A stretch of 64,000 bases of DNA from CADEDH01 sp050330635 (GTDB lineage Bacteria > Actinomycetota > Acidimicrobiia > Acidimicrobiales > SZUA-35): positions 1 to 64,000 of the forward strand of contig JBHJNQ010000046.1 in NCBI GenBank assembly GCA_050330635.1, in the 5' to 3' direction. How positions within the stretch are numbered: position 1 is the stretch's first letter; every line of letters begins with the position of its first letter. The notes beneath the pieces were generated by a model, which had not been told where the DNA came from, ran no database searches, and saw only the letters and a list, made by a program, of their open reading frames with translations. The translations under genes and the position numbers were made by a program. This document shows positions 43,201 to 51,424 of this stretch, in pieces.

Positions 43201-43743
43201 ATGATGTGCCCCGACGCGACCGGGGTCACGGTCGACGACACCACCGATCCCGATGACCTGCGCCGTCTCGTCGTCGATCACGGCGACGCCGTCTACCGGT
43301 TGGCCGTGTCGGTGGTGCGCGACCGGGCCCTGGCCGAGGACGTCGCCCAGGAGGCGCTGGTCAAGGCATGGCTGGCGCTGCCCAGTCTGCGAGACCCGTC
43401 AGCCGCCAGGAGCTGGCTGCTGCGCATCACCCACAACACCGCGGTGTCCACGCTCCGGGCCCGACGGGCCATCGTGGTCGACCCCCACGAGCTGCCGGAC
43501 GAGCCGTCGGGAGCGGACGCCTCCGTCGAGAGCCGCGTCCAGGGCGGCGCCGTCATGGCCGACTTCGTGGCCGCGCTCGACACCCTCGACGAGCTGTCGC
43601 GCAGCATCGTCGTGCTGCGGGAGCTGGAGGGCCTCTCCTACGACGAGATCGCCGACGTGTTGAACGTGCCGTTGCCCACGGTCAAGACACGGTTGCTGCG
43701 ATCGCGTCGCCGACTCGGCTCGTCGTTGCGGGAGTGGGCGTGA
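43201..43743 (+). CDS. ECF-family RNA polymerase sigma factor
   Basis: A 180-residue sigma factor with region 2 (DAVYRLAVSVVRDRALAEDV, then RSWLLRITHNTAVSTLRARR) and region 4 (LDELSRSIVVLRELEGLSYD, IADVLNVPLPTVKTRLLRSR). Two ATGs at 43201 and 43204 are preferred over an upstream GTG. It shares one base (TGATG) with the downstream anti-sigma gene, so a sigma/anti-sigma pair is clear. Regulation likely by the zinc-binding partner, i.e. redox or thiol stress. Confidence 0.87.
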   Translation: MMCPDATGVTVDDTTDPDDLRRLVVDHGDAVYRLAVSVVRDRALAEDVAQEALVKAWLALPSLRDPSAARSWLLRITHNTAVSTLRARRAIVVDPHELPDEPSGADASVESRVQGGAVMADFVAALDTLDELSRSIVVLRELEGLSYDEIADVLNVPLPTVKTRLLRSRRRLGSSLREWA

Positions 43744-44063
43744 TGTTGGCCCGTCACCCGTCCCACGACACCCTCCGACATTGGCTGTCAGGCGACGCCG
43801 ACGACGAGCTCGACGATCACCTCGACAACTGCCCGCGGTGCGCCGCCGTGCTCGAGCAGCTCGACACCTCGCCCGATCTCGATCTCGTCCAGCCCCTGGC
43901 CCAGGTCCTGGCGTCGCCCGAGGGGCTCACCCAACGGCTGGAGACGGGCGTCGCCGCCCGCCTCTCGTCGCGCGATGTTCTGAACGTCGTCGGCGATCTC
44001 TTCGCCGCCGGCTTCGAGACCACCCGACTACTGCTGACCGAGGAACCCGATGTCGACCGCTGA
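43743..44063 (+). CDS. Zinc-binding anti-sigma factor (ZAS-like)
   Basis: A 106-residue protein whose N-terminus carries the HxxxCxxC motif (DDHLDNCPRCAAVLE) and an upstream His, the zinc site of ZAS anti-sigma factors such as RsrA. The rest is a single helical domain (AQVLASPEGLTQRLETGVAA) that would hold the sigma factor. No transmembrane helix. Overlaps the sigma gene by one base and the channel gene by 14 bp. A redox switch is inferred from the family. Confidence 0.72.
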   Translation: MLARHPSHDTLRHWLSGDADDELDDHLDNCPRCAAVLEQLDTSPDLDLVQPLAQVLASPEGLTQRLETGVAARLSSRDVLNVVGDLFAAGFETTRLLLTEEPDVDR

Positions 44064-44802
44064 CTGGATCATCATCGCCGCCGCCATCTTCGGCGGCGTC
44101 GTGGCCGGGGTCATCGCCTCACGGGTGGTGGTCGCCGTCGTCGGCGCCCCGTCGCGCCCGGAGCCCCTCCGCGCCGCGGCCAAGCCACTGGCCAGCCTTG
44201 CCACCTCCGTCTTCGTGGTCGTCGGCCTCATCGTGGCCCTGGGTGTGGTATCGCCATCCGCCCTCGATCAGCTGCCCCGGGACGTGATCGAGTACCTACC
44301 CCGACTGCTCTCGGCCGCCATCCTCATGATCGTGGCCAATGTGCTTTCGTCGTTCGCGGTGACGGCGATCGGTCCGGCCCTGGCCCGCCTCCCCACGACG
44401 GCCCAACGTCAGACGCTCGCCCTCGTGCGCGGGGTGATCCTCGGTCTCGGCATCCTCCTCGGCATCCGCCAGCTCGGCATCGACACCACGGTGATCAACC
44501 TGGCCCTGGCCGCTGTGTTCTTCGGCCTGTCGGGAGCGCTGATGCTGCTGGTGGCGCTCGGCGGCCGCCACGTCGCCACCGAGGTGGCGTCGACCAGGGT
44601 CCTGCGCCGTCTCCTGCGCGAGGGCGACCGGATCCGGACGGGGACGACGGAGGGCACCGTGGTCTCGGTGCACCCGACCGCCATCGAGCTCGCCACTCCC
44701 GGAGGCGAGACCATCCTCGTGCCGTCATCGCAGCTCATCGAGGGCACCGTGACGATCGAACGGGTCGACCGGGCCGACCCCGGCGGGGAGGGCGGCGGCT
44801 GA
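44050..44802 (+). CDS. MscS-like small-conductance mechanosensitive channel family protein
   Basis: A 250-residue membrane protein with four hydrophobic segments: WIIIAAAIFGGVVAGVIASR, LASLATSVFVVVGLIVALGV, LLSAAILMIVANVLSSFAVT and TVINLALAAVFFGLSGALML. A soluble beta domain follows (REGDRIRTGTTEGTVVSVHP and ETILVPSSQLIEGTV), the MscS-type beta fold. The short pore-helix and cytosolic part mean it is a minimal version. It is the third gene of the ECF/anti-sigma operon, so the channel is probably a target or sensor of the same stress. Confidence 0.75.
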   Translation: MSTADWIIIAAAIFGGVVAGVIASRVVVAVVGAPSRPEPLRAAAKPLASLATSVFVVVGLIVALGVVSPSALDQLPRDVIEYLPRLLSAAILMIVANVLSSFAVTAIGPALARLPTTAQRQTLALVRGVILGLGILLGIRQLGIDTTVINLALAAVFFGLSGALMLLVALGGRHVATEVASTRVLRRLLREGDRIRTGTTEGTVVSVHPTAIELATPGGETILVPSSQLIEGTVTIERVDRADPGGEGGG

Positions 44803-44926
44803 GCTCAGGCCGGTTCGCCGGGCCGAGGGAACCAGCGGGGCCGGCGAGCTGCCAGGGTCGAAGGGCCCGAATGTGTCCAGGTTCGACGGCCAGCGGTACA
44901 GTGGACCGGACGACCAGGAGGTACTC

Positions 44927-45247
44927 GTGATCACAGTCACTGAATCGGCGGCAACCAAGGTCAAGGAGCTTCTCGACCAGGAGAACGACGAGAGCCTCGC
45001 CCTCCGTGTGGCCGTGCGACCGGGTGGTTGCTCGGGCTTCAGCTACGAGATGTTCTTCGACGGTGAGGCCACCGCCGACGACATCGCCAACGAGGTCGGC
45101 GGCGTTCGGGTCATCGTCGACCCCACCAGCGCCCAGCTGCTCGTCGGCGCCACCCTCGACTACAAGGACGGGCTCCAGCAGACCGGGTTCTCGATCGACA
45201 ACCCCAACGCCCAGCGGACCTGCGGCTGCGGTCAGTCGTTCTCATAG
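44927..45247 (+). CDS. erpA: Iron-sulfur cluster insertion protein, ErpA/HesB type
   Basis: A 106-residue A-type Fe-S carrier with the three conserved Cys: Cys35 (RPGGCSGFSY) and Cys99, Cys101 (RTCGCGQSFS) at the C-terminus. GTG 44927 follows a strong AGGAGG. It delivers [2Fe-2S] or [4Fe-4S] clusters to apoproteins. The downstream hairpin (45288-45320) ends the transcript. Confidence 0.92.
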   Translation: MITVTESAATKVKELLDQENDESLALRVAVRPGGCSGFSYEMFFDGEATADDIANEVGGVRVIVDPTSAQLLVGATLDYKDGLQQTGFSIDNPNAQRTCGCGQSFS

Positions 45248-45287
45248 GCCGACACCTCCACGACACCTCGACGACGAGACCCGAACC

Positions 45288-45320
45288 GAACGGGCCACCC
45301 CTTTCCGGGGTGGCCCGTTC
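45288..45320. terminator. Perfect 14-bp hairpin terminator
   Basis: GAACGGGCCACCCC (45288-45301) pairs perfectly with GGGGTGGCCCGTTC (45307-45320) around TTTCC. It sits between the convergent erpA and MBL-fold genes and can act in both directions. Confidence 0.75.
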
Positions 45321-45378
45321 TCGTGTCCTGCGCTCCGTTCCCGGCAAAACCGTCCCCGGTGAACCGGGGACGGGGCCC

Positions 45379-45951
45379 TCAGCTCGACAGGAGGGGCTTG
45401 GCGTCGTCGATGTACTGGCCGTGGCCGGGTGCGATCGACCTGATCCGGTACGACTTGACCTTCTCCGGAAGCTGCATCGGCATGCCGGAATGGCAGTGGT
45501 CGCCGGTGATGAGCGTCCGCTCCTGCTCGAGCACGAACGAGTAGCGACCGTCCGACCCGTCGTTGATGGCGACGGCGGTGATCCGGAACTCGGTGGCATC
45601 GATCTTGTAGCCGTCGCCCATGACCTGATCGGCGCCGTCGAAACCGGCCGGCGCCACCAGTTCGGCGCCGGTGCGCTCCTTGAGCGGCATGGCACCGGCC
45701 GAGTAGCGCTCGTCGACATCGGTCAGGACGATCCACCGGATCCGGTCGCCTCCGCAGCCGCACAGGACGTCGAGATGACCGTCGTCGAGCGGCCCCGGAT
45801 CGATGATCACTATCTCGTCGATGCCGATGAGATAGGTGTTCAGACCCGGACCGTCTCCCTCACCGGGGCAGGCGATCCGCCGCACCAGAGGGCTCAGGGC
45901 GCGGGCGACGCCAGGCGTGATCGGTGGGAGTGGTGCTGGTTCTTCGACCAT
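45379..45951 (-). CDS. MBL-fold protein lacking the HxHxDH metal motif
   Basis: A 190-residue metallo-beta-lactamase-fold protein: LNTYLIGIDEIVIIDPGPLD, then WIVLTDVDERYSAGA where enzymes have HxHxDH, then LITGDHCHSGMP (third metal Asp retained) and SIAPGHGQYI (last His retained). Three of the six metal ligands are replaced by Asp, Asp and Tyr, so hydrolase activity is doubtful. Homology is otherwise to glyoxalase II/hydroxyacylglutathione hydrolase-like proteins. Could be a ligand-binding pseudoenzyme. Confidence 0.72.
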   Translation of the reverse strand: MVEEPAPLPPITPGVARALSPLVRRIACPGEGDGPGLNTYLIGIDEIVIIDPGPLDDGHLDVLCGCGGDRIRWIVLTDVDERYSAGAMPLKERTGAELVAPAGFDGADQVMGDGYKIDATEFRITAVAINDGSDGRYSFVLEQERTLITGDHCHSGMPMQLPEKVKSYRIRSIAPGHGQYIDDAKPLLSS

Positions 45952-45977
45952 CGGATGCAGGTCTCCTGATCAGGTAG

Positions 45978-46478
45978 TCAGTTCAGCTCGGGGGGAGCCG
46001 AGGTCGTTGGTTCTTCTCTGACAACGTCCACATCGACGACGTCGGCGGCCCAGAACCGGCTGCGGGAACCGGTACGTGACCAGCCGTTCGGGACGAACGG
46101 CAGACCGAGGTCCGACGGGATGAAACGAGCCAGCCGGCGGCGCGCCTGCGCCCCGACGAGAGCCCGAACTGGCGGGAGAAGCAGTACGGCCCCGGTGAGA
46201 CCGGTGAGCAGGCCGGGCACGATCAGCAGGAGTCCGGCGAGCGCTCGCAGGAGGCGGTCGCCGGCGACGCTCGCCGACGTATCGCCCTCGAGCAGCGGGC
46301 CGATGCCACCGGTGACCAGCCGGCCGACATTCCGTCGGATGAGCACCATCCCGACCACGGCGGCGGCCATACTGACCACCACCACGGGGATGACCCCCAC
46401 GACACGAGCCATCGCGCCGAAAAGCACGATCTCAGTGACCACCACCACGAAAACGGCCAGCGCGGCTCGCGAAAACAT
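45978..46478 (-). CDS. FxsA-family membrane protein
   Basis: A 166-residue protein with N-terminal transmembrane helices (ALAVFVVVVTEIVLFGAMAR, IPVVVVSMAAAVVGMVLIRR) and a central LLRALAGLLLIVPGLLTGLT helix, the FxsA signature. FxsA in E. coli modulates exclusion of phage T7 by F; its general role is unknown. The stop is 26 bp from the MBL-fold start, suggesting co-transcription. Confidence 0.82.
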   Translation of the reverse strand: MFSRAALAVFVVVVTEIVLFGAMARVVGVIPVVVVSMAAAVVGMVLIRRNVGRLVTGGIGPLLEGDTSASVAGDRLLRALAGLLLIVPGLLTGLTGAVLLLPPVRALVGAQARRRLARFIPSDLGLPFVPNGWSRTGSRSRFWAADVVDVDVVREEPTTSAPPELN

Positions 46479-46563
46479 CTCACCGCCAGTCTACCGGAAT
46501 GGTCCCCGGGGCGGACCAGACCCACTCCGGGAGTCGCCTCCTGGCCGCAGCCGGGAACTCCCG

Positions 46564-46607
46564 GTGCCCGGAGGGCACACCGGGAATCACGGGTGCCCGG
46601 AGGGCAC
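46564..46607. repeat. Two tandem GTGCCC-GGA-GGGCAC hairpin repeats upstream of selA
   Basis: The 15-bp perfect inverted repeat GTGCCCGGAGGGCAC occurs at 46564-46578 and 46593-46607, 29 bp apart (about three helical turns). The second ends 12 bp before the selA start. This fits either a pair of operator sites bound on one DNA face, or an RNA structure acting on selA translation. Confidence 0.65.
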
Positions 46608-46619
46608 ACTAGGGTCCCG

Positions 46620-47954
46620 ATGGTGAGCGCCTCATCCTCAACTGCGTCCTCGGGCCTCAGTGGTCGTCCGGCTGCGGACCGGCCCCCGTCGGTCGACGCC
46701 CTGGCCCAGCGGCTGGCCACCACATCCGACCTGCCCCACCCCATTCTCGTCGAGGTGGCCCGGGCCGCCATCGCCGCCGGTCGGGTCGACGAGGCCGAGA
46801 CCATGGCCCGCGAGCGCGCCCGTCGGCTCCTCGCGCCGGTCATCAACGCCACCGGCGTCCTCCTCCACACCAACCTCGGCCGAGCGCCGATGGCGCACCG
46901 GGTGGAGGCCCGCTACGGCAACCTCGAGCTCGACCTCGACACCGGTCAACGGGGGAGCCGTCAACGGCCCGTGGGTGAGTTGCTGGCCACGGCCTCGGGA
47001 GCCGAGACGGCCATGGTGGTCAACAACTGCGCCAGCGCCGTCCTACTGGTGCTCGCCGCGCTCGGGGCGGGCAGCGCCGTGGCGGTGAGCCGGGGGGAGC
47101 TGGTGGAGATCGGCGGCGCCTTCCGGGTACCCGATGTGATGGCCCAGTCGGGCACCCGGCTGATCGAGGTCGGCACCACCAACCGGACCCGGCTGGCCGA
47201 CTACCGGCGGGCCGTTGACGACGGGGCCACCGCCGTGCTCAAGGTCCACCAGTCGAACTACCGCATCGTCGGCTTCACCGAGGAGACGACGGTGGCCCAG
47301 CTGGCCACGGTCGGGGTGCCCGTCATCGTCGACATCGGCTCCGGCCTGCTCGACGCCGCCTGCCCCTGGCTCCCGGGACCGCCGCCGGCGTGGTTGGAGC
47401 AGGAACCGGCGGCCCGCCAGACCCTGGCCGCCGGGGCCGACATCGTGACCTTCAGTGGCGACAAGCTGTTCGGCGGCCCACAGGCCGGGATCATCGCCGG
47501 CCGGGCCGACCTGGTCGAGGCCTGCGGTCGTCATCCCCTGGCCCGGGCCCTCCGCCCCGGCGGCCTCGTCCTGTCGGCTCTGCAGGCCACCACCCTCGCC
47601 TACCTGCGGCGCGACGGTCGGGCGATACCGTTCTGGCGTATGGCGGCGCTCACCGTCGACGAACTCCGAGGACGGGCCGGTCGTCTCGCCTCCGCCGTTC
47701 CCGGCGCCACCACCGTCGACACCGAGGCCACCACCGGCGGCGGCACGCTGCCGACGGTGACCCTGCCCAGCGCCGGGATCCGGTTCCCCGGCGACCACAC
47801 GGTCGCACTGCGGGAGTACGACGTACCGATCATCGCCCGGGTGGTCGAGGGGGCCACCGTCCTCGACCTGCGAACCGTCGACGAGGCCGACGACCCCGTC
47901 GTCGCCGCCGCCCTCGCCCCCCACGGGGACCCGGCCCCCGAGGCCCGGCCGTGA
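46620..47954 (+). CDS. selA: L-seryl-tRNA(Sec) selenium transferase
   Basis: A 444-residue PLP-dependent SelA. PLP lysine is Lys282 (TFSGDKLFGGPQAG). Further signatures: INATGVLLHTNLGRAP, VVNNCASAVLLVLAALG, LIEVGTTNRTRLADY and LKVHQSNYRIVGFT. It converts Ser-tRNA(Sec) to Sec-tRNA(Sec) with selenophosphate from SelD (not in this window). Start ATG 46620; GTG 46593 would add residues overlapping the second repeat. The stop overlaps selB by four bases (GTGA). Confidence 0.95.
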   Translation: MVSASSSTASSGLSGRPAADRPPSVDALAQRLATTSDLPHPILVEVARAAIAAGRVDEAETMARERARRLLAPVINATGVLLHTNLGRAPMAHRVEARYGNLELDLDTGQRGSRQRPVGELLATASGAETAMVVNNCASAVLLVLAALGAGSAVAVSRGELVEIGGAFRVPDVMAQSGTRLIEVGTTNRTRLADYRRAVDDGATAVLKVHQSNYRIVGFTEETTVAQLATVGVPVIVDIGSGLLDAACPWLPGPPPAWLEQEPAARQTLAAGADIVTFSGDKLFGGPQAGIIAGRADLVEACGRHPLARALRPGGLVLSALQATTLAYLRRDGRAIPFWRMAALTVDELRGRAGRLASAVPGATTVDTEATTGGGTLPTVTLPSAGIRFPGDHTVALREYDVPIIARVVEGATVLDLRTVDEADDPVVAAALAPHGDPAPEARP

Positions 47955-49675
47955 CCGTCGTCGCCACTGCGGGCCACGTCGACCACGGCAAGTCGACGCT
48001 CGTCCTCCGGCTCACCGGCACCGACCCCGATCGCTGGGACGAGGAGAAGGCCCGCGGCCTGACGATCGATCTCGGCTTCGCCGCCCTGGCCCTGCCGTCG
48101 GGCCGCGAGCTGTCGTTCATCGACGTGCCGGGTCACGTCCGATTCCTGCGCAACATGCTGGCCGGGGTGGGGGCGGTGGATGCCTGCGTGTTCGTGGTTG
48201 CCGCCACCGAGGGATGGAAGCCCCAATCGGAGGAGCACCTCAGGATCCTGTCCCTGCTCGGCATCGAGCGAGGGGTGGTCGTGCTGACCAAGATCGACCT
48301 CGTCGATGACGACCTCTACGCGCTGGCCCAGCTCGACGTCGAGGAGCATGTCGAGGGCACGTTCCTGGAGGGGGCGCCCGTGATCGGGGTGTCGGGGGTG
48401 ACGGGCGCCGGGTTCGACGAGCTGCGTACCGCCCTCGATGAGCTGATGGACGCCCTGGCCGACCGCGACCCGACCGCCAGCCCTCGCCTCTGGGTCGACC
48501 GCTCGTTCTCCCCCGCCGGGGCGGGCACGGTGGTCACCGGCACGTTGGTCGGGGGCACGTTGGCCGTGGGTGACGAGGTCGGCGTCGTCCCCGGGCTACG
48601 CACGGCCCGCATCCGAGGCCTCCAGTCGCATCACCGGGGGGTGGACCGGCTCGGCCCCGGCAACCGGGTGGCCGTCAACCTGTCGGGCGTCGATCATCAT
48701 GAGCTGGCCCGGGGCCATGTGCTGGTCAGGACGAGCGAGTGGCACCACACCACCACCGTCGACGCCGAGCTGACCGTGCTGGCCAGCCTCGACCATCCGG
48801 TCAGCCGGCGCGGCGCCTACCTTGCCTACGTCGGATCGGCCGAGCTGCCGTCGAAGGTCCGAATCATCGGCGGCCGGACCGAGATCGCCCCCGGGGCCAC
48901 CGGGCCGGTGCGCCTCCACCTGAGCCACCGGCTGCCGCTGCTGCCTGGCGACCGGTTCATCCTGCGCGAGAGCGGCCGCGACGAGACGGTCGGTGGGGGC
49001 CGGATCCTCGACGTCGACCCGGTGCTCCCGGCCGCGGCGGCGGCCCCCGACCTGTCGGTGGAGCGGGTGGTGGCCGAGCGGGGGTGGGTCGACGTCGACC
49101 ACCTGCGTCGCCTGACGGGGCGGGTCGTCCCTGCCGTGGTCGGCCGGTGGGTCGTGGCCGACGACGCCCTGGCCGCCACCAGCGAGGCCGTGGCGGCCCG
49201 AATCGGGGAGGCCGGTCCGCTCGGGCTCGATCTGGCCCTCCTCGACGAGCGGGAGCGGGCCGTCGTCGAGCTACTCGACGACGTGTCGGTCGAGGCCGGG
49301 CGGGCCGTCGTCGGCGCACCGGTCGACCCCCTGGCCGACCACCCGTGGGTGGCGGCGCTGGAAGCCGAACCCTTCAACCCGCCGGGACCCGACGGCGTCG
49401 ACCGGGGCGAGGTCCGGGAGCTCGTGCGCCGGGGCACCGTCGTGGAGCAGGACGGTGTCCACTTCGCCAGATCGGCCGTGGAGCGGGCGGCCGTGATGTT
49501 GGCCCGGGTCCTGGCCGATCAGCCAGCCGGCTTCACCGTGGCCGAGGCCCGCGACATCCTGGGCACGACGCGCAAGTACGTACTGCCGTTGCTGGCCCAT
49601 CTCGACGCCACGGGGGTGACCCGACGACGCGACGATCTACGGATCGCAGGGCCCCGTCTCCCCGACCCGGGGTGA
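47951..49675 (+). CDS. selB: Selenocysteine-specific elongation factor
   Basis: A 574-residue SelB. The GTPase domain has ATAGHVDHGKSTL (G1), FIDVPGHVRF (G3) and LTKIDLVD (G4). Domains 2-3 are EF-Tu-like (ARIRGLQSHHRGVDRLGPGN, SHRLPLLPGDRFILRESGRD). The C-terminus holds winged-helix units (FTVAEARDILGTTRKYVLPL) that read the SECIS hairpin in mRNA. Start GTG 47951. Together with selA and the tRNA at 5631 this makes the decoding set. Confidence 0.95.
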   Translation: MTVVATAGHVDHGKSTLVLRLTGTDPDRWDEEKARGLTIDLGFAALALPSGRELSFIDVPGHVRFLRNMLAGVGAVDACVFVVAATEGWKPQSEEHLRILSLLGIERGVVVLTKIDLVDDDLYALAQLDVEEHVEGTFLEGAPVIGVSGVTGAGFDELRTALDELMDALADRDPTASPRLWVDRSFSPAGAGTVVTGTLVGGTLAVGDEVGVVPGLRTARIRGLQSHHRGVDRLGPGNRVAVNLSGVDHHELARGHVLVRTSEWHHTTTVDAELTVLASLDHPVSRRGAYLAYVGSAELPSKVRIIGGRTEIAPGATGPVRLHLSHRLPLLPGDRFILRESGRDETVGGGRILDVDPVLPAAAAAPDLSVERVVAERGWVDVDHLRRLTGRVVPAVVGRWVVADDALAATSEAVAARIGEAGPLGLDLALLDERERAVVELLDDVSVEAGRAVVGAPVDPLADHPWVAALEAEPFNPPGPDGVDRGEVRELVRRGTVVEQDGVHFARSAVERAAVMLARVLADQPAGFTVAEARDILGTTRKYVLPLLAHLDATGVTRRRDDLRIAGPRLPDPG

Positions 49676-49738
49676 CCTCCCGCGACCTCCCGGAGTCGAT
49701 GCCGGAGGCCGATGCCGCGGTCGACGGCCGGTGCCCGC

Positions 49739-49993
49739 CTACCAGCCCCCGAGGGTGCGGCGCTCACCCTCGGTCATGCCGCCCCAGATCCCGTGCTGCT
49801 CCCGTATCTGCAGGGCGTAGTTGCGGCAGTCGAGCTGCACCGGGCACTCGGCACAGATCTCCTTGGCCCGACGCTCCCTGAGTCGCTTCTCCGACCGGCG
49901 CTCCAACTGCGACGGCGGGAAGAAAATCGCCTGGTTCGGGCCCCGACATGCCGCTCGATGCTGCCAGAGCACATCAATTGCTTGGGCACTCAT
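49739..49993 (-). CDS. WhiB-family redox-sensitive transcription factor
   Basis: An 84-residue WhiB protein. The four [4Fe-4S] ligands are Cys16, Cys47, Cys50 and Cys56 (AACRGPNQAIFF, ICAECPVQLDC), followed by the GIWGGM turn and the basic C-terminal ERRTLGG. It binds DNA or sigma factor depending on cluster state. Adjacent to an ArsA-like pair two genes upstream, recalling mycobacterial whiB4. The exact member cannot be fixed from sequence. Confidence 0.88.
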   Translation of the reverse strand: MSAQAIDVLWQHRAACRGPNQAIFFPPSQLERRSEKRLRERRAKEICAECPVQLDCRNYALQIREQHGIWGGMTEGERRTLGGW

Positions 49994-50059
49994 GTACGTC
50001 GCTTCCCCCTCTGCTCGCTGCGACCTTAGGTCGGTCGACCAGGGGAGACAAGTGGTTGC

Positions 50060-51424
50060 TCATCGTCGTTCCCGATAGTCTTTCGCCCCACCTTCTTCGG
50101 GCTCGATCTCGAGCAGGAGGCGGTCGAGACCGACGACCCGGACCGGATCCCCGGCCTTGACCGGGGTGGCCCGGTTGGTGACGGCGCGCCAGCTGGCGTC
50201 GCCGATCCGGACCGTCCCCTCGGGGGCGACGTCGGTGACGGCCTCCCCCGTCTGGCCGATCATCCACCGGCGCCCGATGGTGGGCGTGGAGAAGCGGGTC
50301 CGCACCATCGAGGGCATCCCGGCGTAGGCGTAGAGGATCACACCGACGATCCCGGAGATGATCGTCACCCACGACATGGAGACACCGTCGTACAGCAGGA
50401 AGGTCCCGGCCACGAACACGGCGATCCCGGCCGCGGTGTAGAGGCGGGGCACGTTGGTCTGGACATCGACGGCGATGAAGACCATCGCCACCAGGAGCAG
50501 CCCGATCGCCCACCAGCGGGTGGGCAGCGAGGCCAGGCCGTAGCTGCCGAGGGCGAGGAAGCCGGCCCCGAGCACCCCGGCGATGCCCACACCGGCCGTG
50601 AACAGCTCGAACACCAGCAGCCCGAGCCCGATGGCGAACAGCAGGTAGGCCACCTCGGGGCTGGCCACGGTGTGGAACAACTGGGCGGTGATCGGCAGAC
50701 CCGAGAGCTCGGTCCGGGTGATCGGGATGGTACGGGGGGTCTCGGTCTCGGCATCGAGGCAGCGGAACGTCTCGTAGCCGGGAACCTGGGTCAGGAACGG
50801 ACCGATGGTGGCCACGTCGGCCAAGGGGCCGACGGAGATGCCGAGCCGGACCGCCTCCTCGGCCCCGATGGTGGCGGTCTCGAGCCGCTCGGTGGCGTCA
50901 CCGAAGGCCGGGGGGAACCGGTCGGGGAGCCGGGCCTCCCCCGTCGACCCGATCGTCGAGCCGGGCGAGACGCCGACGATGTCGACCATGCCCAACAGCT
51001 CGGCCGCACCCCCCAGGGCGGTCGACCCGCTCTGGCCGACCCACGCCGCCGTGGTCAGGGGCGACTCGGCCAGTGCGGTGGCCAACTCCAGGTACTCCGG
51101 GCCGTCGAGCACCGAGCCGTTACTGTTCAGCCAGATCACGAGGGCGTTGGCGTCGTCCTCCTCGGCCGTCGCCAGCTCTGCCAGGAGGTGGTTGGCGACC
51201 ACCGAGTCGATGAGACCGGCGACCTTGACCACCCGGACCACGGAATCGCCGGCGGCGACGTCGTCCAGGTCGGCGGGACAGGCCGTGAGCCCGTCGTCCT
51301 GGGCCCCCGCCGGTTCCGGCGACAGCGGGACGGTGGCCGCTACGGCCAGCAACAACGTGACGAGGCCGAGCCAGGAGCGGGCTAGCCTCCGGTTCGGTGT
51401 CAGCTGTCGAATTCTTCGCTTCAT
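50060..51424 (-). CDS. NfeD-family membrane protein with ClpP-like protease domain
   Basis: A 454-residue NfeD1b-type protein. A signal peptide (LARSWLGLVTLLLAVAATVP) is followed by a ClpP/SppA-like domain (ALVIWLNSNGSVLD, TAAWVGQSGSTALGGAAELL, with Ser in GSTALGG), four to five transmembrane helices from about residue 240, and a C-terminal OB-like domain (GQTGEAVTDVAPEGTVRIGD). Members interact with stomatin/SPFH proteins, which are not encoded here. Start ATG 51424 lies inside the ArsA-like gene on the other strand. Confidence 0.82.
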   Translation of the reverse strand: MKRRIRQLTPNRRLARSWLGLVTLLLAVAATVPLSPEPAGAQDDGLTACPADLDDVAAGDSVVRVVKVAGLIDSVVANHLLAELATAEEDDANALVIWLNSNGSVLDGPEYLELATALAESPLTTAAWVGQSGSTALGGAAELLGMVDIVGVSPGSTIGSTGEARLPDRFPPAFGDATERLETATIGAEEAVRLGISVGPLADVATIGPFLTQVPGYETFRCLDAETETPRTIPITRTELSGLPITAQLFHTVASPEVAYLLFAIGLGLLVFELFTAGVGIAGVLGAGFLALGSYGLASLPTRWWAIGLLLVAMVFIAVDVQTNVPRLYTAAGIAVFVAGTFLLYDGVSMSWVTIISGIVGVILYAYAGMPSMVRTRFSTPTIGRRWMIGQTGEAVTDVAPEGTVRIGDASWRAVTNRATPVKAGDPVRVVGLDRLLLEIEPEEGGAKDYRERR

